Positions 24,661-34,349 of a DNA stretch of 64,000 bases are shown in pieces (the first letter of the stretch is position 1; every line of letters begins with the position of its first letter). The position numbers and the translations under genes are program-made. The notes beneath the pieces are model-generated. The model was not told where the DNA came from. It saw nothing but the letters and a program-made list of their open reading frames with translations, and searched no databases. The stretch is from Hemerocallis citrina (Eukaryota; Streptophyta; Magnoliopsida; Asparagales; Asphodelaceae), in the NCBI GenBank assembly GCA_017893485.1, contig CM030363.1, positions 110,417,073-110,481,072 of the forward strand, read 5' to 3'.

Positions 24661-24807
24661 CGGATGGCGTAGGGTTCGGTTCCCGGTCTCGATATACCGA
24701 GTTGGCTGCCTTGGCGAAGAAGGTAGCTGGGTTGGGCCTTCGCGACGTTTCGAGAGCGGCCCAAGAGTCGCACTTTTTCGTTTGGAAGTCCAAGGGACGT
24801 TCTTTTT

Positions 24808-25011
24808 TACTATAAATCTTCACCCCCCCTCAGACCAAGTCTCACTTTTCACTTTTACTCTCTCTCTTCAGTTCTTACTTTTCGCCTTCGAAGCTTTTAG
24901 CTCCTTGGTGGTGGTGCTAGCTGACGCGGCAAGACGTTTCTTATCTCCGGCGAACTTTCCAACCGTACCTATCACTTCAAGGTCAGTCTCTTTCCCTTCT
25001 CTCTTAGAAAA
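24808..25011 (+). promoter_or_regulatory. Putative promoter and 5' leader of the antisense locus
   Basis: A TATA-like ctataaatcttcacc lies at about 24809-24820 and is followed by a CT-rich leader (cttttactctctctcttc), typical of plant 5' leaders. The ATG at 25012 sits in aaaaATGgtt, a good plant start context, about 170-190 bp downstream. It lies in sequence internal to the retrotransposon and reads opposite to gag-pol. Confidence 0.6.
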
Positions 25012-27326
25012 ATGGTTAAGATCACGTCCTCGGATGAGACCCCCGCCTCGGAGCTAGCAGTAGGCCGAGGGGATAAAGGGAAGGAGGTAGTGGAGCCGAG
25101 CGATCAGAACGTCGTTCGCCCGAACAGAGAGGGCGAAGTGGCCGAGCTGCCTAAGGAGATTGCAGCGGTGTCCCGGGAGGGCAAGGCCGTGGTCACGATC
25201 GTGGAAACGCCGAAGATGGCGGGAGCGTTCGGTCGGCGACCCATTGCTCTATCGAGCGTGGGAGGTGTATGGGATTACGCCGAGGACACCTTGGAGAGAG
25301 TGACACAAGGTACGGACTAAGTTGGTGGAGGAGAACGAGCCAAGAAAGCTGTCCGAGGTGGACCATACCATCTCGTCTCTTACCGAGGCTGACCTTCACC
25401 TGATCCGAGAGGGTTTCCGGATCCCTGCCGACTACAGACTGCTCCTTCCCAGGCCGGGTTTCCGAGCCAATACAAAGTCTTCGTCAGACGTGTGCGTCTT
25501 TCCGGTCGACTCTCTTATTGCCGGACTCCGTTTTCCACTCCACTCGTTCGTGGTCGATGTCCTGACATGGTACGGTTTGAGCCCCACCCAGCTGATGCCG
25601 AACACATGGAGGCACGTCATGGCATTCGTCCTCCGATGCCAAGAGGTTGATGCCAAGCCGAGTATGTTCCTCTTTCGGAGCCTCTACCGACCTTGTCAGC
25701 CAAGGCGAGACGAACAAAGGTTCTATCTTTCGCCCCGGACGGGCGTGAAGCTGATCGAGAATCCGGACTCGATCAAACATTGGAAGGAGAAGTACTTCCT
25801 CATCCGAGCCCCTGCGCCGTGGGTGATACCGACGGTTTGGGCAAAGGATGGTCTGCCCAAGCGGACCAAGAAGGAGGCGGCGCTGAGTGATGAGAAGGCG
25901 GAGGTCCAGAAGAAGCTCCTCGCCCTGCCAGCGCTAAGCTGGAAAGAAATTACCGAGGGGGATCTGTTCCGAGGGGGTCTCAGTCCGATCGACCCTAGTA
26001 TGCTTCTGGTATTTATACTCTTTGCTTAAAGTTCATGAAAATTTTTCTAAGTTTTTTCATTCGGCTTGTGCAGAGACGATGAAGCTGGATTACAAAGCTC
26101 TGGTGGCGAAGGGCAGGTCGGAGCAGGAGGCGAAGAAGAAGAGGCCTTCGGCAGGGCCTCAGGACGTCCGAGCCTCAAAGAAGCCTTCGGTCGCGAAGGC
26201 TGCCGACCAGCCGAAGGTCATGGTCCTCGAGCAGGGGGAGGTCATGGTCCTCGACCCTCTTGCCTCGGGTGCGCCGACACCGACCCCGAAGGGGGATGCT
26301 CCCGGTTCGTCGAGCGGTGCGTTCGGCGTGAAGGAGGTGTTGTCCCTCCAAGTATCGTCCCTCACTGCCGAGGCGGAGAAGATCTTGACCGAGCGTCATA
26401 AGCAGATCTTCGTCCCTGACTGGCAGGTGATGAACGTCGACGGCATCTTGGGCGACGGCAACATCTGCATGGAGGCGGTGAGGCACCTGCCGACCCCAAA
26501 GGATCGAGCGACCCTGAAGGCTGGGCTAGCAGGGGACGTCGTGATGCAGATTGCTCGGAATACTATGTCGGTAAGTAGGCCGAGCTCTCCCTCATCAAAA
26601 TTTCTTTCTTAGAATTTTTCTAAGTCCTTGGGTTCGGGTTTTAATGCGCTGTTCTTTTTCAGACTCTCTGCCACTTCAATTTCCTGCTCGAGGAGTTTGC
26701 GAGCAAGGAGCAGGAGAATGAACGGGAGAGGACGGAGCGTGTCAAGGCCACGCAGCTGCTTGATGCCGAGCAGCTCCTCTCGGCGAAGAGGGCTGCTGAA
26801 GTGGCGAGGGTTGGAGAAGCAGCTGGCCGACGCCATTCAGCTGTCGAAGGACACGGCGGCCAAGCTTGAGGCGTCGGAGAAGGAGGCAGCCGAGCTGAAG
26901 GAGGAGCTGGCCAATGCTCGGTCGGAAGCGGAGAGGGCTCGGAAGAGGGCCGAGAAGATCATGGCCAAACACCAGAAGAAGGTGAAGAAGGTGAAGAAGG
27001 CCGTGCAGGAGGAGGCCGCGCAGCACATGCTCCAGAACATGGAGGATGCCTACGGTCGAGCCTTGCTCCACGTAGCCGCCAAGAACCCTGGCTTCGACAC
27101 GTCCTCCTACCGTTTTTACGACTCCGTGGAAGGGGAGGAGGAGGTTCCCGAGGGGCTGCTCGACCCCGAGGGAGAAACGGAGGGTGCCGAAGGCCTAGGA
27201 GAGACCGAGACCGAGGGCGAGGAGGAGGACGACTCCGAGGAGGAGAGCGGGAGCGAAGGCGACGACGAGGGCGAGGGCAAGACCGGGGGGTCGACGGACC
27301 CGAGCGACAAAAAGGTCGACCCCTGA
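25012..27326 (+). pseudogene. Antisense gene of the Tat element: PF04195 (Transposase_28) domain plus coiled coil and acidic tail
   Basis: Three exons join in phase: 25012-25997 (donor GTATGC), 26074-26570 (acceptor TTGTGCAG, donor GTAAGTAG) and 26663-27326 (acceptor TTTTTCAG), giving about 715 codons. Exon 1 encodes EADLHLIREGFRIPADY and FPLHSFVVDVLTWYGLSP followed by QLMPNTWRHVMAFV, the pattern of the plant 'putative gypsy type transposon' domain. Exon 2 is basic and then hinge-like. Exon 3 is a long E/K/A coiled coil ending in a strongly acidic tail of E, D and G. One-base frame changes are needed near 25310-25320 and 26808, so this copy is probably broken. It runs convergent to pol inside the same element. 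Function is unknown; antisense genes are reported in this region of some Tat-group elements such as Grande. Confidence 0.75.
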
Positions 27327-27539
27327 CTCGGTTGTCTCTTTTAGTCTTTTGTTGTTTTGTCTCTTTTTGTAAGCCTAACTGTGGACTGGCCGCCGCTTTT
27401 GTAAAACTTTCTCCTCGGTTTTGAATGAAAATATTTTGTTTGGCCAAAATTTATCCAAGTGTTGAGTCTCGGATTTGCATGTGATTAGTTGTAGATGTTT
27501 CCATGTATCGCCCCATCGGATTTATCTCTGCTTTTCAGG

Positions 27540-28378
27540 TGAAGTTCGGTCCGATCACGGAGGTTTCGTACCTTCGTAAAGAGTTGGTCAAGACGAAGCA
27601 AGAGCTGTCACTGAGCCGTGATAAGCGCTTTTACTTATTTTTGGAACTGGGGGAGGTAAAGGCGCTGGCCAGGGCGAAGTGTCGCGAGTTGGCGCAGCTG
27701 CGAAAATGTCCCTCGGTCTCTGCTCTCGAGGGCGAGGTCGAGCGGCTTGGTGGGGAGCTCGCCGTCGCCGAGCGGAAGAACGAAGAGCTCTCGGCCAAAA
27801 TCCGACACTTGGAGGTAGCGGGGCGAGGCCGTTCGGCGGAAGAAGAGAAGCTTGCTTCCGAGCTGGAGAAGATGTCATCCGAGCACAAGAAGCTGCTAGC
27901 CGAGGTCGACAAGCTTAGGAGGATTACTATAGATAGGGGGATCGAGGTCACCCATTACCGATGGCTTGCGACCGATAGTGCCAATGCCTCGGGCTCGTCG
28001 AGGCTCCCTCGGTTGAAGAAGTTAACAAAGGACGATGCTTTGAGGGATAGAATCATCGAACTGGAGGAGGAGGTCGCGTCGCTCAAGCCCCCGCCCGAGA
28101 GAGCTAACGTCCGGAGCACGTCGTGTACTCGCAAAGAGAGTGAGAGGGGGATTACATTTTACGAACTTGCGACACGCTTGCCTATGACCAGGCGGAGTCC
28201 AGCCGACGCTCAGAGCAGTGTGGCCATCTCGTCGAGCGGAGCCTCGGTCGGCGCCGCTGTTAGAGCTAGCAGCGAAGGGGGGTCGCGCTTCGTTGGTTTA
28301 GGATCGAGCTCGGAGGGCAGGCCTCGTCGTCCTCGCGTTTTCCTAAACCGAAGCGTTCCCCTTCCGAAGAGGCCCTAA
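27540..28378 (+). CDS. Second antisense module: coiled-coil protein of unknown function
   Basis: An open frame of about 280 codons follows a polypyrimidine tract and CAG acceptor at 27539 (ctctgcttttcag). It reads VKFGPITEVSYLRKELVKTK, then long heptad-like stretches (LEGEVERLGGELAVAERK, LASELEKMSSEHKKLLAEV) and a serine- and arginine-rich C-terminus ending at 28378. A separate ATG at 27503 exists in the same frame, before the putative acceptor. The sequence before it resembles a 3' UTR of the preceding gene, so this could be a downstream exon reached by alternative splicing or an independent gene. I do not recognise the family; similarity to CHUP1-type coiled coils is too weak to use. Confidence 0.5.
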
Positions 28379-28551
28379 TCATGTCGTTTTATGTTTCCCT
28401 TGTTGCTGTAAAATTATGTTGTTGGATCTGTCTCGTTGTATGTAGAATTAATATGTCTGAATATGAATCCGGATTTGTGATTTGGAAAATTTTAAGTGTT
28501 GGGCCTCGGCGATGTTTTGAAGTCTTGCTATTTGTTTTTCCCTTTTTTCAG

Positions 28552-28983
28552 CTCGAGGCGGCCGACCCATATGCTGATCTCCACGGCTCGGATGATGACT
28601 CTGAATCCGAGGCCACTTCTGGGACGGCGGCTCTGAGTCCTAGGAGCGCCGAGCTGGAGTTACGCCGAGCTGAGAGTGAGCGGGCCCACCTTTTGTCCGT
28701 CCTCGCCCTACAGGAAGCCGAGATCCAACGCCTGGAGAATAGGATCGCCGAGTTGAGCCCTGCAGAAGGGGACGAAGATTCGCAAACCGCTTTCAGCAAC
28801 GCTCTTCGGGTCAAGTGTATTCGGCACAACCAGTCGAAGATTATAGCCGAGCGGGACGATTTGCTCTCGGAGATTCGACACTTGCAGACTGTGGTAGCGA
28901 AGCTTCGAAACGATGCAGCGGAGCTATCAGCCGAGGAGGACGAACAGGCGACCGAACAGTCTAGTGAAGATATTTCCATATGA
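28552..28983 (+). CDS. Third antisense module: small acidic coiled-coil protein or terminal exon
   Basis: After a strong acceptor (tttttcccttttttcag, ending 28551) an open frame runs 143 codons to the stop at 28983. It starts LEAADPYADLHGSDDDSE, is acidic, then forms a coiled coil (LRRAESERAHLLSVLALQEA; AERDDLLSEIRHLQTV) and ends EEDEQATEQSSED. Downstream, 29070-29090 contains tttaataaaatatc, a plausible poly(A) signal. The module has no strong start codon of its own unless translation begins at 28381 through the putative intron, so a terminal exon of the upstream transcript is the simpler reading. Family unrecognised. Confidence 0.45.
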   Translation, partial: LEAADPYADLHGSDDDSESEATSGTAALSPRSAELELRRAESERAHLLSVLALQEAEIQRLENRIAELSPAEGDEDSQTAFSNALRVKCIRHNQSKIIAERDDLLSEIRHLQTVVAKLRNDAAELSAEEDEQATEQSSEDISI

Positions 28984-29239
28984 GGGCCAAGTGTAGTGGG
29001 TCGGCGGCGTGTATTTTGTTTGCCAACACTTTGTAACCATGGAAAAGATGTGCTTTGTATTATGGCCTGGTTGTTTAATAAAATATCTTTCGTTGCTCTG
29101 TATATTTATCTTGCTTATAACTGTGTTGGTCGCGCCGAGATCCTCGAACCGAGCGTGTTAGTTCCGTCGGCGAGAGTGTTGAACCGAACGGGTTCCTATG
29201 AGTACAGTACTTCGTCGTTTAGCGACTCTGACAAGGTAC

Positions 29240-29500
29240 GACACGAATCCCTAGGCGGCTCAGTCCCCAAGAAAATGCTATATTGTCGTTTAGCGTAGGT
29301 GGCAAGATCTGAGCCGTTGAGCGTAGGCACGAATCTCGAGGCGGCTTAGTTCCCAAGAAAACGCTATCTTGTCGTTTAGCGTCGGTGGCAAGATCTGGGC
29401 CGTCTGATCGAGATCATGCGCGAAAGTTGAGGAGAAAGTGTGTTTTCTCCGTTTGCGAGCTAGGGAAGGCACTTGCTCGGTAGCCGACCGAAGGCGTAAG
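29240..29500. repeat. Diverged 223-bp-unit copy with duplicated core, downstream of the antisense locus
   Basis: The core aagaaaacgctatcttgtcg occurs twice (about 29269 and 29355), followed by gatctgggccgtctgatcga and ctccgtttgcgagct, in the same orientation as the 22240-23013 array. Together with the copy at 24440 it brackets the antisense locus. Confidence 0.75.
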
Positions 29501-29629
29501 GCTTCGGGCTTCGGCTACTAGGCAAGATTGCTCGGATTATGTGGCCGAACGTAGCTTCGGTATCCCTCCAAGGCGAAGCGGAGGAGGGGACCACTCCCAG
29601 TCTGCCGCGAAGCAAGCTTGGGGGGACTG

Positions 29630-30765
29630 GGAGCCAAGTGTTGGACTCCGAGACCATCATTGTAGTTCAACGGTTGTGGGAGCAATTCCGAACGGCGATC
29701 TGCCTCTGGCTCGTTCGGAGGCGAGCCGAGGAGGTAAAGTCGAGCCGAGTGTTGGACTCCGAACCATCGGTGTAGTTCAACGGTTGTGGGAGCAATTCCG
29801 AACGGCGATCTACCCCTGGCTCATCCGGAGGCGAGCCGAGGAGGTAAAGTCGCGCCGAGTGTTGGACTCCGAACCATCGGTGTAGTTCAACGGTTGTGGG
29901 AGCAATTCCCAACGGCGATCTACCCCTGGCTCGTTCGGAGGCGAGCCGAGGAGGTAAAGTCGAGCCGAGTGTTGGACTCCGAACCATTGGTGTAGTTCAA
30001 TGGTTGTGGGAGCAATTCCGAACGGCGATCTACCCCTGGCTCGTCCGGAGGCGAGCCGAGGAGGTAAAGTCGAGCCGAGTGTTGGACTCCGAACCATCGG
30101 TGTAGTTCAACGGTTGTGGGAGCAATTCCGAACGGTGATCTACCCCTGGCTCGTCCGGAGGCGAGTCGAGGAGGTAAAGTCGAGCCGAGTGTTGGACTCC
30201 GAACCATCGGTGTAGTTCAATGGTTGTGGGAGCAATTCCGAACGGTGATCTACCCCTGGCTCGTCCGGAGGCGAGCCGAGGAGGTAAAGTCGAGCTGAGT
30301 GTTGGACTCCAAACCATCGGTGTAGTTCAACGGTTGTGGGAGCAATTCGGAACGGCGATCTACCCCTGGCTCGTCCGGAGGCGAGCCGAGGAGGTAAAGT
30401 CGAGCCGAGTGTTGGACTCCGAACCATCGGTGTAGTTCAACGGTTGTGGGAGCAATTCCGAACGGTGATCTACCCCTGGCTCGTTTGGAGGCGAGCCGAG
30501 GAGGTAAAGTCGAGCCGAGTGTTGGACTCCGAACCATCGGTGTAGTTCAACGGTTGTGGGAGCAATTCCGAACGGCGATCTACCCCTGGCTCGTCCGGAG
30601 GCGAGCCGAGGAAGTAAAGTCGAGCCGAGTGTTGGACTCCGAACCATCGGTGTAGTTCAACGGTTGTGGGAGCAGTTCCGAACGACGGTCTACCCCTGGT
30701 TCGTCCGGGGACGAGCCGAGGAGGTGAAGTCGAGCCGGACGTGGACTCCGAACCATTGGTTGAAA
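29630..30765. repeat. 110-bp tandem repeat, about 10 copies, highly homogeneous
   Basis: tgtagttcaacggttgtggg recurs at 29661, 29771, 29881, 29991, 30101, 30211, 30321, 30431, 30541 and 30651, exactly every 110 bp. The outermost copies are the most diverged and the inner ones differ by only a few bases. Because 110 is not a multiple of three, the repeat produces families of overlapping frames on both strands, none of which I accept. It lies between the end of pol and the antisense locus, the region known in Tat-group elements to generate satellite-like repeats. Confidence 0.95.
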
Positions 30766-30930
30766 TCACAATTTAAAAAGCAGATGATAAGAGGGGAGAG
30801 AAACATGCGAATTCACAAATACGAAAGAGCTTTCTTTATTGATAATCGACAGCGAACCGTTTTACATAGTACAATTTATGAAAATAGGTTACAAGTCAGA
30901 GGACTGGAATGGCTCGATATCCTATGATAC

Positions 30931-33900
30931 TTAGAGTGGCGCCGGAGCGCTCTCTTGGTATTTTAGGAGGTGGTCGGCATTCCAGGTCCTCGGAAGCTCT
31001 CTGCCCTCTAGATCTTCAAGACGATATGCTCCGAGCCGAACTACCCTCGTGATCCTGTACGGTCCTTCTTAGTTCGGAGCCAGCTTGCTCTTCTGATTGG
31101 AGAAGGATATGGCCAATTTTCTCAAGACTAAGTCTCCTTGCTTAAGGTTGGCGGGTCGGACCTTTTTGTTGTACGCCAGTTCAACCCTTCTTCGGTAATT
31201 CTGCTGCCGAATCGCCGCTCTTTCCCTCAGTTCATTTATCAGGTCTAATTCTGCTCTGAGGTCCCTGGCATTCTGTTCTTCGTCATAGGCTGTGAGCCGA
31301 GGGGAAGGTATTCCGACCTCGAGAGGTATCACGGCCTCGGACCCATAGGTGAGGTTGAAGGGAGACTCGCCTGTGGGGGTCTGCTTGCTCGTGCGGTAGT
31401 TCCATAGGACGTTGGGGAGTTGGTCGACCCATAAGCCTTTGGAACTTCTGTCCAGCCTTTTCTTGATGCCTGCGAGGATCTGCCGATTAGCATTTTCTGC
31501 TTGTCCGTTCGACTGAGGGTGGGAGACGGACGAAAAGCACTGCTGGATGGCAAGGTCGTCGCACAGAGCTCGGAATGCTGCGCCAGTGAACTGAGTCCCG
31601 TTGTCCGTCACGAGGACACGGGGGACGCCGAACCTGCAGATGATGCTCTTCCAGAAGAACTATACCACCTTGTTCTCGGTTATAGTGGCGAGGGGCTCGG
31701 CCTCGACCCACTTCGAGAAGTAGTCGATGGCTACGACCAAGAACTTGAACTGACCCGGAGCCGGAGGGAAAGGCCCTAGTAAATCCATCCCCCACATTGC
31801 GAAGGGGATAGGACTTGATAGGGAGGCGAGGTTGGCCTGAGGGAGGCGACGGATGCTGGAGTGTCTCTGACAAGAGCTGCATTGCCGAACGTGTCGCTCG
31901 GCGTCTTGAAGGAGGGTCGGCAGAAGTATCCATAATTCAAAGCTTTTCGGGCCAAGGACCTGGACCCTGAATGTGCCCTGCCGATGCCTTCGTGGAGCTC
32001 TTGTAGGGCATATTCGGCCTGCTCCGGAGAGAGGCACCTCAGGTATGGTCGGCCGTCTATTTGAGAGAAAGAGCGTTTGTATAAGATGCCCTCGATCAAG
32101 ACATACCGCTCGGCCCGGGTTCGGACTCGGCGCGCTTCTTTGGGGTCTTCGGGTAGGAGCCCGTCCCTTAAGAACTCCACTAAAGGCTTCATCCAATTAT
32201 CTTGTAACATTACCGGCAACGATTCCGCCGAGCCAGGTGTTTCGTCTTCGATGCTCGGCTTAGAGAGGACTTCGATCAGTACGGTCTGTTCGAGACCTTG
32301 CAGGGAGGACGAGACCAATTTGGAGAGGGCATCGGCCTGTGAGTTCTCTTCACGAGGGACCTGCTGGATGAGCGCCTCTTCAAATCGGCTCATGAGGGCC
32401 CGAACCTTAGCGAGGTACTTTGCCATCCGCTCGTCTCGGGCCTCGTACTCGCCCAAGACTTGGTTCACGACGAGCTGGGAATCGCTGTGGATTCGGAGGT
32501 GCTGCGCCCCAGCACTTCGTGCGAGTCCGAGGCCAGCAATGAGTGCCTCGTACTCCGCCTCATTGTTCGAGGCCTTGAAGTTCATACGGATCACGTATTG
32601 GAGGACGAAGTCGTCAGGGCCGTTCAGGATGATGCCGGCGCCGCTTCCTTCGTTACAGGAGGATCCGTCCACGAAGACTGTCCAAATGGGGGGTCCACTC
32701 GGGACGTGGCCGACCTCAGGGATCGTGGACTCTACGATGAAGTCGGCGAGGGCCTGTGCCTTAATTGCCGTCCGAGGCTGGTAAGAGATGTCATGCTGAC
32801 TCAGCTCTATGGACCACTTCATCAGCCGGCCCGAGGTCTCAGGCTTGTGGAGGATCTGCTTTAGGGGTTGGTCGATGAGGACAACGACCGAGTGGGATTG
32901 AAAGTACGGCCGAAGCTTCCTCGCTGCCATGACTAGGGCGTAGGCCATCTTCTCTATCCTCGGATAGCGGAGCTCGGCGTCCCGAAGCACCTTGCTCACG
33001 TAGTAGATAGGCCTTTGGGCTCGGTCCTCCTCCCTCACCAAGACAGCACTTAGGGTCTGCTCGGAAGCAGCCAAGTAGACGAAAAGAGTCTCGCCCGGGA
33101 CCGGTTTGCTGAGCAGAGGGGGGTTCACCAAGTAGGCCTTTAGTTGGTCGAACGATTCCTGTTGTGGTTGGCCCCATTCAAAACCCTTAGCCCCCCTGAG
33201 TGCTTTGAAGAAGGGGAGGCACTTTTCCCCCGACTTCGAGAGGAACCGGCCGATAGCGGCGAGCCGACCAGTAAACTTCTGCATCTCCTTGATGTTCCGA
33301 GGCGGGGCCATGTCTAATATGGCCTTAATCTTCTCGGGATTAGCTTCGATTCCTCGTTGGCTTACCATAAAGCCGAGGAATTTTCCCGAAGAGACCCCGA
33401 ACGCACACTTGTTCGGGTTCAACCGCATGTTGTGCCTTCTCAACACGCCGAAGGCCTCCTGGAGGTCGGCCACGTGGTCAGTGCCTCGGACGCTCTTGAC
33501 GAGCATGTCGTCGACGTACACCTCCATGTTCCGGCCTATCTGGCTCTGAAAGACATTGTTGACGAGGCGCTGGTAGGTGGCGCCCGCATTTTTCAATCCA
33601 AACGGCATGACCCGGTAGCAGTAGAGGCCTTGATCGGTGATGAAGGAGGTCTTCGGAATGTCCGGAGGGAACATTCGGATTTGATTATAGCCTGAGAAGG
33701 CATCCATGAAGCTGAGTAGCTCATGGCCCGAGGTGGCATCAATGAGGGTGTCGATGTTTGGAAGAGGGAACGGGTCCTTCGGACACGCCTTATTTAGGTC
33801 GGTGAAGTCAATGCATATTCTCCAGGAGCCGTTGGACTTCTTGACCATCACTACATTGGAGAGCCACTCAGGATAGTTTACCTCCTGTATGAACTTGGCC

Positions 33901-34334
33901 TTCAGCAGTTTATCCACCTCCTCCTTGATGGCCTGCTGTCGCTCGGGAGCGAACTTTCGTCTCTTCTGCTGAACCGGTTTGCACCCTGGTTCGACACTAA
34001 GGCGGTGGACGAGCAACTCCTCGGAAATGCCGGGCATATCCGCGGCCGACCAGGCAAACAGGTCACGGTTATCCCGGATGCATTTAATCAGGTCAGAGCA
34101 CAGCGCGGTCGGCAAGGACTTGCTGATAAGGAACTTTCGGCTCGGGTCCTCGTCCGAGAAGAGCACTTCTTCTAGCTCGTCCGCTGGCTTGGACGTTGGC
34201 CGAACTTTCGGCTCGGGGATTTCTAGTGTCTCGAGCGAGAGCACTGGTCCCCCAGTGGAAGTCATGTAGCACTTCCGTGCTGTTTCTTGGCTTCCCCTGA
34301 CTTCCCCTACTCCTGACCGAGTGGGGAACTTCAT
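30931..34334 (-). pseudogene. pol: Tat Gypsy pol: RT, RNase H, archaeal-type RNase H, integrase
   Basis: Minus-strand order is as follows. The linker contains LVHRLSVEPGCKPV. Reverse transcriptase carries SWRICIDFTDLNKACP, QGLYCYRVMPFGLKNA and the catalytic MEVYVDDMLVK. A Ty3-type RNase H follows whose usual acidic active-site residues look lost (YLAASEQTLSAVL). A second, archaeal-type RNase H has FVDGSS, NNEAEYEAL, SDSQLVVNQ and SQADALSKL. The integrase zinc region is HEGIGRAH...CSSCQRH, and the catalytic part has GMDLLGPFP, TDNGTQF and HPQSNGQAE. The end is near 30931. Lesions are a frameshift near 31930 inside the zinc region and in-frame stops at 31660-31662 and 31069-31071. The RT through second RNase H stretch is fully open, so proteins from intact relatives may mobilise this copy. 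Confidence 0.9.
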
Positions 34335-34349
34335 TTTAAGATGGTATGC

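Noticed and set aside
29630..30765. CRISPR-like array
   Set aside because: The unit is 110 bp without unique spacers and lies in a plant retrotransposon.
29541..30769. Families of ~70-95-codon open frames on both strands
   Set aside because: They recur with the 110-bp repeat and carry the same text in every copy; they are reading-frame shadows of a non-coding array.
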